Part shown: positions 52,962 through 62,127 of the stretch, one piece after another | Numbering within the stretch: position 1 is the stretch's first letter | Layout: each line of letters starts with the position of its first letter | From: Akkermansiaceae bacterium | GTDB lineage: Bacteria; Verrucomicrobiota; Verrucomicrobiia; Verrucomicrobiales; Akkermansiaceae | Direction: 5' to 3' | Length of the DNA stretch: 64,000 nucleotides | Assembly (NCBI GenBank): GCA_029866215.1 | Contig: JARWZU010000088.1 | Coordinates: forward strand, 240,645 to 304,644 | The notes under the pieces: generated by a model | The model's database searches: none | What the model was told of the DNA's origin: nothing | The model's input: the letters and a program-made list of their open reading frames with translations, nothing else | Position numbers and translations under genes: made by a program

Positions 52962-54215
52962 ATGGATTTTCCATTCAACCGAATCAAAGGCGGCGTCGGT
53001 GCCCCGCAAGGATTTCTAACCAGCGCGGTTAGCTGTGGCATCAAGACGCCAGGCAACAGCCGTCTGGATCTTGCGCTCATTTACTCGGAGAGTCCGTGCA
53101 GCTCGGCTGGCACCTTCACCACCAACCGAGTGAAGGCCGCACCCGTCCGCGTCTCGCAGGCACACCTCCGGACGGGCGATCTCCGGGCGATCATCGCCAA
53201 CTCGGGAAATGCCAATGCCTGCACCGGCGTCCAAGGCATTCATGACGCCAACGCGATGTGCGATGCCGTCGCCAAACCGCTCAAGCTCAACCGCTCACAA
53301 ATCGGCGTAGCCTCCACGGGAGTCATCGGCTTGCCCATGCCGACCATGCGGATGGAGCCAATGTATGGCGAGCTTCTCGAACGCCTCGGCTCCAAGAATG
53401 GCTCGGACGTCGCCGCCGCCATCATCACCAGTGACACCCGCGCCAAGGAAGTCGCGATTTCCTTCGAGATCGGCGAGCATCGCGTCCGGCTCGGGGGCTG
53501 CGTGAAGGGCGCTGGCATGATCTCCCCGAGCATGGCCACCATGCTCTGTTTCATCACCACCGATGCAAACCTCTCGAGCGACAACCTCCGCAAGGCCGTC
53601 CTTGAATGTGTGGAGGACAGCTTCAACCGCATCACCATCGATGGCGACATGTCAACCAATGACACCGTCATGGTTCTCGCGAATGGTGCCTCGGGGATGC
53701 CTTTGATCCGACGCAACAGCACGGCGTGCAAACAATTTCGCGAAGCGCTTCGTTGGTTGATGTTAGAGCTCGCCAAAGCCGTCGTCCGCGATGGTGAGCG
53801 GGTCACCAAGTTTGTCACCGTCAAGGTCGAGGGTGCCCGCACCTATTTGGACGCGAAAAAAGTCGCCGAGGCGGTTTGCAAATCCGCATTGGTGAAGTCG
53901 TCATGGAATGGCGGGGATCCGAACTGGGGCCGCATCATTCATGCCGTCGGCTACTCGAGAGCTCGCATCCGTGAGGAGCTGGTCGACATCCATATCGGCG
54001 GCAAGGCCGCATGCATCGGTGGCCTCCAAGCAACCACTCCGATGGATGAACTGCGCGATGCGGTGGCGCACCCAGAGTTTGAAATTGTCATCAATCTCAA
54101 CCAAGGTGACGCCAGCTATATCATGTATTCGAGCGACCTATCTCCCGAGTACATCGACTTCAACCGGTCGGAGTATGCGTACTGGAAACAGGCGCGCAAA
54201 GACGGGCTGGTCTAA
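52962..54215 (+). CDS. argJ: Bifunctional ornithine acetyltransferase / N-acetylglutamate synthase
   Basis: 417 residues from ATG 52962 (a TTG at 52947 is in frame but less likely). Early IKGGVGAPQGF and IANSGNANACTG are conserved ArgJ elements. KGAGMISPSMATML holds the autocleavage site; T193 becomes the N-terminal nucleophile of the beta chain. The C-terminal DLSPEYIDFNRSEY is the usual ArgJ ending. It recycles acetyl groups between acetylornithine and glutamate, so with argC it belongs to the cyclic arginine pathway. Confidence 0.95.
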   Translation: MDFPFNRIKGGVGAPQGFLTSAVSCGIKTPGNSRLDLALIYSESPCSSAGTFTTNRVKAAPVRVSQAHLRTGDLRAIIANSGNANACTGVQGIHDANAMCDAVAKPLKLNRSQIGVASTGVIGLPMPTMRMEPMYGELLERLGSKNGSDVAAAIITSDTRAKEVAISFEIGEHRVRLGGCVKGAGMISPSMATMLCFITTDANLSSDNLRKAVLECVEDSFNRITIDGDMSTNDTVMVLANGASGMPLIRRNSTACKQFREALRWLMLELAKAVVRDGERVTKFVTVKVEGARTYLDAKKVAEAVCKSALVKSSWNGGDPNWGRIIHAVGYSRARIREELVDIHIGGKAACIGGLQATTPMDELRDAVAHPEFEIVINLNQGDASYIMYSSDLSPEYIDFNRSEYAYWKQARKDGLV

Positions 54216-54248
54216 CGAATGGCCTCGGATGCGTCCGGTGCCGTAAAG

Positions 54249-54698
54249 TCATTCGTTGGCGACAGGTACTACGAGTGTGGGAACAGATGCTTTGCGGACC
54301 ATTCCCTCAGCGACGCTGCCAAGCAAAAGCGAAGCGATCATCCCGTGTCCATGCGATCCGACCACCACGAAGTCTGCGTGCTTTTCCTTGATGCGTTCTA
54401 ACAGCAAGTGAAGCGGGCTGCCATTCGCGAGGTGAGACGTGGCCGATGGGATCACCTTGAGCACTGACTGGAGGACTTCCTGGAGTTTAATCGTTGCCCT
54501 TCGCCTTGCCTCTTCATGGAATTGGTAAATGGCAGGAAATTCGTCAGGGGTGAAGCCGTAAGCCGTGTAGCTGGGTTCTGGCTCGATGGCATGGAACAAC
54601 TCCAGCGTGGCCCCGAAGGCTTGCGCCATCTCGATGGCGTGCTTGGTAACGCTGGAGGTGGCGTTTGAGAAATCAACGGCGACGATAATCGTTTTCAT
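54249..54698 (-). CDS. Universal stress protein (UspA family)
   Basis: 149 residues. The start TIIVAVDFSNATSSVTKHAIEMAQAFGATLELFHA and the ATP-binding C-terminal pattern VVGSHGHGMIASLLLGSVAEGMVRKASVPTLVV (Gx2Gx9GS/T) identify a single-domain Usp protein. The complete nucleotide motif suggests the ATP-binding type. It converges on argJ with 33 bp between stops; its role beyond stress response cannot be given. Confidence 0.9.
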   Translation of the reverse strand: MKTIIVAVDFSNATSSVTKHAIEMAQAFGATLELFHAIEPEPSYTAYGFTPDEFPAIYQFHEEARRRATIKLQEVLQSVLKVIPSATSHLANGSPLHLLLERIKEKHADFVVVGSHGHGMIASLLLGSVAEGMVRKASVPTLVVPVANE

Positions 54699-54784
54699 AG
54701 CCTGCCAGCGATACCACAGTCACGCACTTGCGTAAAGAAGCATCGCCGTTGCCATGGCGGATTCATTTCGTCGGAGTGATGAAT

Positions 54785-56482
54785 CTATTCACCATCCGCC
54801 TTCTTGCCAGTCATCAAGTCAGGAAAATAGCTCGGCTCGGTCTTGGTGAGCTCTATTTCTTTTTCAATCAACTCGATGGCACCGGGATCGTCGGTAGCCT
54901 GCAGGCGTTCGACTTGCTTCTCAAGCCCGAGGGTGTAAACGCCCGCAAGCTCTGAGAGACCTGCCTTCAAATGCTCATCGATCGCGGTTTCCTTTCCTTG
55001 GAACTTAGTGGCAATCCCGTCAATTTCTGGGATGAACCCTAGGGATGTCCCTGGAGTCGCAGGAATCCGCATCCCATCGGCTTTCCATTTCTTGATGGCC
55101 GCCCGAACCAAGTCCTCAACGGTGTCCCTCGTGTACTGAGTTCTTCGGGCTTCACGCATGAGCACCCGTTCGAAATCGGTAAAGTTTTCGGCGCAGTCTG
55201 CTTGGTGCGTTGTGAGCAATGGCTTGGCGCGATCCAGCATGATCCTGCGGGCTTTGTCAAAAAAACCTGCCACGTCATATTTGGGCGCAGCGGGCACAGG
55301 AGCAGTCACCTTCGGCGCGGGTGCAGGGGTCGGCTCCATGATTTGCTCTTCTACTGGCGCAGGTGGAGGCGTGGGCTCGGCGGCGGGTTCCGTTTTTTCA
55401 ACGGTAGGCTCTATTGTTTCCACCGGGGCCACTTCGGGCATCGCCACGGGTTTCGGTGGCACGACCGCGGGCGGCGACTGGACAATGGTTTTCACCACGA
55501 CTTGCTCTGGCGGCTTTTTGCCAAATTTCAGAAATGCACCGGTGGCAACCAAACCCAGTACTGCCAGCATGACCATCCACAGGTTACCACCATTTTTCTT
55601 CACTTTACTGACGGAAGCTCCCACACGGCGCGGGCCCCGGGGGGTCGCCGGTCCAGCGTTTGATCCCAGCGAATTGGCGATCCATTCCAATTCATTCGCA
55701 ATCTCACGTGCGCTGGAATGACGCGCTTGAGGCAGCGCTTGGGTCGCCCGCCGAATGATAGGGTCGAACCGTGGATCGCAACGAGAAATGACCGATGCGG
55801 GTCTGGAATCAGCAGACGGCAACTGGCCAGTGAGCAATTCATGAAGCATCACACCCACCGCAAAAAGATCTGCCCGATAGTCAACCGAATGTGGGGAATT
55901 CACCACCTCAGGGGCCGCGTAGTCCGGCGTGCCGAAAATCTCCTCGCCCTCCTCCACCTTTCGCTCCGCAGGACGCGCGAGGCCGAAGTCGCCGATTTTT
56001 GGCTGACCACTGAGATCGAGGAGGATGTTGGCAGGCTTGATGTCTCGGTGAATGATCCCATTTTCGTGGGCATTTGCGAGACCATTGCAAATCCCCGTCA
56101 TGAGCCGGATGACATCTTTCGATTCCAATGCCGTCTGGTAAGTGGCATGATAAAGCGACTGTCCGGGCACATACTCCATGATGATGTATAGCATCCCCCC
56201 AGCCTCACCGAAGTCATAAACCCCAATGAGATTCGGGTGATTCAAGCGCGCCATGGCTTTGGCTTCCGCCTCAAAACCGGCTCGGAACGCAGCATCCTTG
56301 CTCAACTCAATCGGCAGGATCTTCAACGCAACCTGCCGATCCAACGACTTTTGGATGGCCACATAAACAGCGCCCATCCCACCCACAGCGATCAGCCCCT
56401 GAATCTCATATCCTGCGAAAAGCCCCGCAAGCTCGGAGATCTCCGGCGGCACGAAGCCAGTTTGATGAACTGAGTCACTCAT
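54785..56482 (-). CDS. Membrane-anchored Ser/Thr protein kinase
   Basis: 565 residues. A Hanks-type kinase domain covers ~25-285: glycine loop IAVGGMGAVY, ATP lysine K54 in VALKIL, catalytic HRDIKPAN (145-152) and DFG 165-167, all intact. A transmembrane segment (WMVMLAVLGLVATGAFL) at ~305-322 is followed by a Pro/Glu/Ala-rich stalk (~330-395, PEVAPVETIEPTVEKTEP) and a helical C-terminal domain of ~165 residues that I do not recognise, presumably periplasmic. It probably senses something outside the inner membrane and phosphorylates cytoplasmic targets; no partner phosphatase is nearby. Confidence 0.9.
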   Translation of the reverse strand: MSDSVHQTGFVPPEISELAGLFAGYEIQGLIAVGGMGAVYVAIQKSLDRQVALKILPIELSKDAAFRAGFEAEAKAMARLNHPNLIGVYDFGEAGGMLYIIMEYVPGQSLYHATYQTALESKDVIRLMTGICNGLANAHENGIIHRDIKPANILLDLSGQPKIGDFGLARPAERKVEEGEEIFGTPDYAAPEVVNSPHSVDYRADLFAVGVMLHELLTGQLPSADSRPASVISRCDPRFDPIIRRATQALPQARHSSAREIANELEWIANSLGSNAGPATPRGPRRVGASVSKVKKNGGNLWMVMLAVLGLVATGAFLKFGKKPPEQVVVKTIVQSPPAVVPPKPVAMPEVAPVETIEPTVEKTEPAAEPTPPPAPVEEQIMEPTPAPAPKVTAPVPAAPKYDVAGFFDKARRIMLDRAKPLLTTHQADCAENFTDFERVLMREARRTQYTRDTVEDLVRAAIKKWKADGMRIPATPGTSLGFIPEIDGIATKFQGKETAIDEHLKAGLSELAGVYTLGLEKQVERLQATDDPGAIELIEKEIELTKTEPSYFPDLMTGKKADGE

Positions 56483-56685
56483 GATGGAAGGGGATATCGA
56501 ATGGCGTAAATTGCGAAAGAATTTAAAGTTGGAAAATCCTGAATATCAAGTTCAATGATTTGCGAGGCTGCATCAATCCATGGGCCTCATCCGGTGGCTT
56601 GGGCCGAGACATCCACTCGAGCCACAATTTTTCCATTGGCCAATTCGTTGCGGCCATCGCAGGGTTTCAGCCAGACAATCCCACC

Positions 56686-57597
56686 ATGGCCGATCCCACA
56701 GAATCCATCATCCGCGCCACGTTCGGTTTGGCTCTTGGACTGTTTGCCTTAGCGGCAGCGTTGCGGCGAGGTCTTTCCGTGCCCACCGCCCCACGGCTGC
56801 CAGAACCTGAGTTCATAGCGGTTGAGGAGGAATTTGCCGATCTTGAGCCGCCACCGGCACCTGGCGAGCCGGATCGGATTGCCACTGGGTTTTACCAACC
56901 GCTCGATCTTCTTGGTATCGGGCTGATTTTCGCCATGTTCTTCGCGCTCGCTTGGTCGTCGATCCAGGCAGGCAACGGGGCTGAGTTGAAAATCGATGCG
57001 CGTGATCTGATAGGAACGATTGGGTTTCAATTCATCACCGCTGGGATGGTGGCGATTTTCATGGTTCCCCGAGTCCATCTGGTGACCTGGCTGGGATTGC
57101 GGTGGCCCGCTTGGCGGCGCATTTTTTGGATCGCTCCGTGCGCCTCGGTTTCCATGTGGATCTTTTTCATCGGCCTCCAACAAGCTGGGCTCATGAATTG
57201 GATCGAGTCGCTCGGAGCGGAGACTGTGCAAGACACGGTCAAGCTGCTTCAGAACTCGGAGGACTCGATGATCATCGGTCTCATGACCTTTGCCGCGGTG
57301 GTGGCTGCGCCGCTTTGTGAGGAGTTGATCTTCCGAGGCTACCTTTATCCCGCTGCCAAAAAATTCGCTGGCCCGTGGGTGGCTGCGATTTTCTCTGGTC
57401 TCATCTTTGCGGCCGCCCATGGCAGCCTGGCCGCGTTGCTTCCTCTCTTCGTCTTTGGTTGCTTGCTCGCATTCATCTACCAGAAAACTGGATCGCTCTG
57501 GGCTCCGATCTCGGTGCACTTCTTTTTTAATGGCTCGACGGTGCTTCTCCAGATGATGGCACGCTATTATCAACTCCCGCTCGACGCTTCCCCGTGA
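56686..57597 (+). CDS. CPBP family intramembrane metalloprotease
   Basis: 303 residues from ATG 56686 (MADPTESIIRATFGL); the frame extends to 56560 but those residues are not membrane-like. There are about eight hydrophobic segments. The CPBP/Abi signature is present: CEELIFRGYLYPA, then IFSGLIFAAAHGSLAALLPLFVFG and VHFFFNGS, supplying the Glu-Glu, His and Asn/His residues of the family. Such proteins are intramembrane proteases; the substrate is unknown. Its TGA overlaps the thiL GTG start (GTGA), so the two are translationally coupled. Confidence 0.85.
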   Translation: MADPTESIIRATFGLALGLFALAAALRRGLSVPTAPRLPEPEFIAVEEEFADLEPPPAPGEPDRIATGFYQPLDLLGIGLIFAMFFALAWSSIQAGNGAELKIDARDLIGTIGFQFITAGMVAIFMVPRVHLVTWLGLRWPAWRRIFWIAPCASVSMWIFFIGLQQAGLMNWIESLGAETVQDTVKLLQNSEDSMIIGLMTFAAVVAAPLCEELIFRGYLYPAAKKFAGPWVAAIFSGLIFAAAHGSLAALLPLFVFGCLLAFIYQKTGSLWAPISVHFFFNGSTVLLQMMARYYQLPLDASP

Positions 57598-58508
57598 AAA
57601 CCCTCCGCGACATCGGCGAGGATGCACTCATCGACCGACTCATCGATCTCGTCCCCAAAGATCCAAACCCTGCCGCAGGGCCGGGTGACGACTGCGCGGT
57701 GATCGACCGCGACCCAGCATCGCCCACACTGCTGTTGCTGAAAACCGACGCGATCGTCGAACACGTGCATTTCCTCCCAAGCGCGGAGCCGCGTGCCGTT
57801 GGCTGGAAAGCCGCTGCTCGGGTCGTCTCGGATTTTGCCGCGATGGGTGGACGCCCCGAACATTTTTTGATCACCTTAGCCCTCGCACCAGAAACTCCCC
57901 TCGCATGGGCCGAAGACCTGTATCGCGGCATCGGCGATTGCTTAGCAACCTTCGGTGCAGTCCTCGCCGGTGGGGAAACCACTCGGGTTCCAACGGGCTC
58001 TGCCGCAGTGATATCGATCTCTGCCACTGGCGCGGTTCAGCGCGATCACGTCGTGCTGCGATCGACCGCGAGTTGCGATGATGCCATTTTCGTGACGGGA
58101 AAACTCGGTGGCTCACTGCAAGGCAAACACCTCGATTTCATCCCACGCATCGAACAAACCCAGTGGCTCGTTTCCACCTTCAAGCCAACCGCCATGATGG
58201 ATATCTCGGATGGCTTGGCCAAAGACCTCCCTCGCCTAGCAACGGCTTCGGGCGGCGGGTTCATCATCGATCCGGGCGCGTTGCCACTAAGCCCCGGCTG
58301 CACGCCACAACAAGGAATCAGTGATGGCGAGGACTTCGAAATCCTCTTCACCATCGAGCCCGCCCGTGCGGCAGACTTACTCGCCGAGTGGACCGCTCGA
58401 TTCCCCGACCTCGCGCTCACCCGCATCGGCGAAATCACCGATGCAGAAAAGGGCATGACTCTAACGGGTGGCTGGGACCATTTCCGCTCGACTCCTGCCG
58501 AAGCCTAA
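57594..58508 (+). CDS. thiL: Thiamine-monophosphate kinase
   Basis: 304 residues from GTG 57594, four bases overlapping the CPBP stop. GPGDDCAVI near the N-terminus, ARVVSDFAAMGGRP, GGETTR and MDISDGLAKDL are the metal- and nucleotide-binding motifs of ThiL, which makes thiamine diphosphate from thiamine phosphate with ATP. The length is normal. Confidence 0.93.
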   Translation: MKTLRDIGEDALIDRLIDLVPKDPNPAAGPGDDCAVIDRDPASPTLLLLKTDAIVEHVHFLPSAEPRAVGWKAAARVVSDFAAMGGRPEHFLITLALAPETPLAWAEDLYRGIGDCLATFGAVLAGGETTRVPTGSAAVISISATGAVQRDHVVLRSTASCDDAIFVTGKLGGSLQGKHLDFIPRIEQTQWLVSTFKPTAMMDISDGLAKDLPRLATASGGGFIIDPGALPLSPGCTPQQGISDGEDFEILFTIEPARAADLLAEWTARFPDLALTRIGEITDAEKGMTLTGGWDHFRSTPAEA

Positions 58509-58521
58509 CCAACTTAAAGCA

Positions 58522-60504
58522 TCAAGCGCCCAGCGTCGGATCATAGTCCTTGGGCGCACGAATGATTTTTTCGATGCCGTGCTTCGTCACGAGGTTGCCG
58601 GCACTTGATCGGCTCTTGATCCCAAACTCCGCGAAGTGCAGCGGCCGGATCAGATTGCGCATCCGCAGACCCGACTTGAGGTGAACCAAGAGCATCTGCG
58701 CGGCGCTTTCCTCATTGGTTTTGTGGAAGGCAAAATAGAGCACCCGCGTCCCAGGCGTGCCTTTCGTTAGGTTGTATTCCTTGTCCCTCGTGACACCACC
58801 GACGGTGAAACGCTTGGCAAGGATCGGCCCGTCACGCCCGTCGCGATAAATCATCGAGTAAATGAGATCCTCGTCCTTGCGGAACACCGCGACGCGCAAG
58901 GGTTTCTGCCCGACGAATACCTTGTCCGCAACTTTCACCACTCGCATTTTTCCGTCGGCGGTGAAGGCGATCACATCATCGATGGTCGAGCATTTCTCGA
59001 CGGGCTCGCCGTCTTTTTTCAAGCCGTAACCGGCAAATCCATTTTTGGCGTCCAGGTAAAGCGTCTCAGTGGCGGCGACCACTTGCATGCGATCGACACG
59101 TTCGAATGAAGCGATCTCCGTGCGGCGCTCACGGCCTTTGCCATATTTTTTGGCGAGGTCCTCATACCAGCGAATCGTGTAACGCGTGAGGTTGCGGAGG
59201 TTCTTGTCCGTCTCATCAATCGCTTTTTCAAGTGCCTTGATTTCCTCATCCGCTTTGAAGGAATCAAACTTCGAAATCCGCTTGATCTTAATTTCCGTTA
59301 GCCGACCGAGATCGTCTTCCGTGACTGCGCGTTTGAGGAGTTTTTTGAATGGCTTGAGTCCGTCATCAATCGCCTTCAAGACAGCTTCCCATGTTTCGCA
59401 TTCTTCGATGTCGCGATAGATGCGGTTCTCGATGAAAATTTTCTCTAACGAACTGAAATGCCATTTTTCGGCGAGTTCGGCGAGTTTGATTTCGAGCTCC
59501 ATCTTGAGGAGTTCGCGGGTGTGCAAGGTGACTTGCTTGAGGATGTCGGAAACCCCCATGAACTGCGGTTTGCCCTCGGTGATGACGCAAGCGTTGGGCG
59601 AGATCGTCAACTCGCAGTCGGTGAAGGCGTAGAGCGCATCGCGGGTTTGCTCGGGATCGGCACCTGCGGGCAAATAGACCAGGATGTCGGCGTGTGCGGC
59701 GGTGTTATCCTCGATCTTCGAGATCTTGATTTTCCCTTTGTCGGCGGCGGCGACGATGGATTCCATCAATCCGCCCGTGGTGGTGCCAAATGGGATTTCG
59801 GTGATGCGAAGAATGCCTTTTTTATCAACGCCAATGCGGGCTCGGACACGGACTTTGCCGCCTCGCAAGCCATCGCGGTACTCGGACGCGTCCATGATAC
59901 CACTGGTCGGAAAATCGGGGATCAGCGTGAAGGGTTGGTCACGGAGCACCGCTACCGATGCCTCGATGAGTTCGATAAAATTGTGCGGGAGCACCTTGCA
60001 AGCAAGGCCCACGGCGATACCCTCAACCCCTTGAGCAAGAAGCAATGGAAACTTAACCGGTAGCGTGTCAGGCTCTTTGCGGCGTCCGTCATAACTTGGG
60101 AGCCACTCCGTCGTTTTCGGGTTGAAGACGACCTCGTTCGCAAACTTGGTGAGCCGAGCCTCGATGTAGCGGGGCGCGGCAGCCCCGTCGCCCGTGAGGG
60201 TGTTCCCCCAGTTTCCTTGCGTATCGATGAGCAGGTCTTTTTGCCCGAGCCCGACGATGGCCGCGCCGATGGATTGGTCACCGTGCGGGTGGTAGTTCAT
60301 CGTATTTCCGACGATTCCCGCGACCTTGTTGTAGCGACCATCATCGATCTCATCCATGGCATGCAGGATCCGGCGCTGAACTGGCTTGAGTCCGTCATAC
60401 AAATGCGGCACCGCTCGCTCGAGAATCACGTAGCTGGCGTAGTCGAGGAAATAGTCGGAATACATCGCTCCCAGCGACGCATGTTGATCCGGATCGGTTG
60501 TCAT
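58522..60504 (-). CDS. parC: DNA topoisomerase IV / gyrase subunit A-like protein
   Basis: 660 residues. The N-terminal breakage-reunion domain is clear: YASYVILERAVPHLYDGLKPVQRRILHAM, then YHPHGDQSIGAAIVG and active Y113 in AAPRYIEARL. The coiled-coil region follows (KALEKAIDETDKNLRNLTRYTI). The C-terminal part is short for GyrA and has few propeller blades (LYSMIYRDGRDGPILAKRF type), so ParC-like topoisomerase IV is the better call. The partner subunit B is not in the window. Its last codons converge with thiL (13 bp between). Confidence 0.88.
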   Translation of the reverse strand: MTTDPDQHASLGAMYSDYFLDYASYVILERAVPHLYDGLKPVQRRILHAMDEIDDGRYNKVAGIVGNTMNYHPHGDQSIGAAIVGLGQKDLLIDTQGNWGNTLTGDGAAAPRYIEARLTKFANEVVFNPKTTEWLPSYDGRRKEPDTLPVKFPLLLAQGVEGIAVGLACKVLPHNFIELIEASVAVLRDQPFTLIPDFPTSGIMDASEYRDGLRGGKVRVRARIGVDKKGILRITEIPFGTTTGGLMESIVAAADKGKIKISKIEDNTAAHADILVYLPAGADPEQTRDALYAFTDCELTISPNACVITEGKPQFMGVSDILKQVTLHTRELLKMELEIKLAELAEKWHFSSLEKIFIENRIYRDIEECETWEAVLKAIDDGLKPFKKLLKRAVTEDDLGRLTEIKIKRISKFDSFKADEEIKALEKAIDETDKNLRNLTRYTIRWYEDLAKKYGKGRERRTEIASFERVDRMQVVAATETLYLDAKNGFAGYGLKKDGEPVEKCSTIDDVIAFTADGKMRVVKVADKVFVGQKPLRVAVFRKDEDLIYSMIYRDGRDGPILAKRFTVGGVTRDKEYNLTKGTPGTRVLYFAFHKTNEESAAQMLLVHLKSGLRMRNLIRPLHFAEFGIKSRSSAGNLVTKHGIEKIIRAPKDYDPTLGA

Positions 60505-60618
60505 CAGGCAAGTAGTTAATCAACCTAAAGAATCGGTGCAAGCCTCAGGTGACGGGATTGCCATATGCCTCGTGATTTCATGGCTTGTCGCCGACTCGCC
60601 AGCTGGTAAGAATCATGC

Positions 60619-62043
60619 ATGAAGTTTCCAGCTGAATCATCCGCCCGACTCGCCCGCCGAGATTGGCTGAAAGCAGCGACATTCGGTGGCGCGGCGGCCA
60701 TGCTGGCGGGAACCCGAGCGGCAGCAGAACCCACCGGAAAACCTGTAAGCAAGGTGCGCGGGGTGGTTTTCATGGTCGCGGACGGCATGAGCCCGGGCGT
60801 ACTTACCTTGGCGGATGCCTATTCCAAGCTCACCCGCCAGCGCAGCACGCAATGGTGGTCGCTCCTCAATGACCGAAATGCCGCCCGCGGCCTCATGGAC
60901 ACTGCTTCGGCGAACTCGATGGTCACCGACTCGGCAGCCGCTTCAAGCGCTTGGGGCGGCGGCGAACGCGTGAACAACGGGTCGATCAATTTCAACCCGT
61001 CCGGCAAGGAACTGAAGCCCATCGCGGCCATCCTGAAAGCCAAGGGCGTACAGATCGGTCTTGTCACCACCGCCACGGTCACCCACGCCACCCCCGCAGG
61101 ATTCGCGGCAGCCGTCCCCAAGCGGGGCGATGAAAAAGACGTCGCTCCCCAATACCTCAACCGCGTCGATGTCCTTCTAGGCGGCGGCTCTGGGCATTTC
61201 GACGCCAAGGAACGCGCCGATAAACACGACCTGTTAGGCGAGTTCGTGGTGGCAGGCTATGGGGTTGTGAACGACCGTACCGGACTGCTCGCCAGCCGCG
61301 AGCAAAAGCTGATCGGCACATTCGCCCGTGGGCACCTTCCGTTTTCCATCGACCGTGACCACGACCCTGCCATCGCCGCCAGCATCCCGACCCTCACCGA
61401 GATGGCTCAGGCCGCGCTCGCCCGATTTCTTGCCAGCGACAAGCCATTTCTCCTCCAAATCGAAGGTGCCCGCGTTGATCATGCCGCCCACTTGAACGAC
61501 ATCGGCGCCCTGATTGGCGAACAGCTCGCATTCGATGACGCACTTGCTGCCGTGATGGCATTGATCGGTCACCGCGACGACATCTTGCTGGTGGTCACCA
61601 GCGACCACGGCAACTCAAACCCAGGCCTCAATGGCACGGGCAAAAGCTACGCCGAAAGCACCCAACGCTTCGCCAAGATCCAAAACTTCAAGGCCTCACA
61701 CGAGCGGCTTTTCGCGGAGTGGCGAAAAACCGAACTGCGCACGACCCGGCCACTCACCAACCTGATCCAGCAGCATCTCGGGCTCAAGCTAACGACAGCG
61801 GAAGCCCTAGCACTCTTAGAAATCTTCGAGAAAGAACCGGTGATCGAATGGAGCGAGCAACTCCGAAACCCCGAGGGCCTGCTCGGCCAATTCACCGGAA
61901 ACCACACGGGGATCGGCTGGACTGGGACCTCCCACACGTCAGATCCCACGATCATTTCTGCCATTGGCCCGCAGTCCGACCGTTTCACCGGCATGGTCAG
62001 AAACTCGGATGTGTTTGGCCACCTGTGCGAATTGCTCGGCTAG
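60619..62043 (+). CDS. Tat-exported alkaline phosphatase
   Basis: 474 residues. The N-terminus has a twin-arginine signal (ARRDWLKAATFGGAAAMLAG), so export of the folded, metal-loaded enzyme is expected. The nucleophile S105 lies in VTDSAAASSAW; GVVFMVADGMSPGVL binds metal; RVDHAAHLNDIG and TSDHGNSNPG supply the other metal ligands, as in PhoA-type alkaline phosphatases. It releases phosphate from monoesters in the periplasm. It precedes dgt by 84 bp on the same strand. Confidence 0.9.
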   Translation: MKFPAESSARLARRDWLKAATFGGAAAMLAGTRAAAEPTGKPVSKVRGVVFMVADGMSPGVLTLADAYSKLTRQRSTQWWSLLNDRNAARGLMDTASANSMVTDSAAASSAWGGGERVNNGSINFNPSGKELKPIAAILKAKGVQIGLVTTATVTHATPAGFAAAVPKRGDEKDVAPQYLNRVDVLLGGGSGHFDAKERADKHDLLGEFVVAGYGVVNDRTGLLASREQKLIGTFARGHLPFSIDRDHDPAIAASIPTLTEMAQAALARFLASDKPFLLQIEGARVDHAAHLNDIGALIGEQLAFDDALAAVMALIGHRDDILLVVTSDHGNSNPGLNGTGKSYAESTQRFAKIQNFKASHERLFAEWRKTELRTTRPLTNLIQQHLGLKLTTAEALALLEIFEKEPVIEWSEQLRNPEGLLGQFTGNHTGIGWTGTSHTSDPTIISAIGPQSDRFTGMVRNSDVFGHLCELLG

Positions 62044-62127
62044 TAACACCAGCACCGCTCCGCGCCTTGCCGATCCATGGCAAAGGTTGATGTTGCGGAG
62101 TGAGCGAAGACACCTAGTCTTGGGCAA

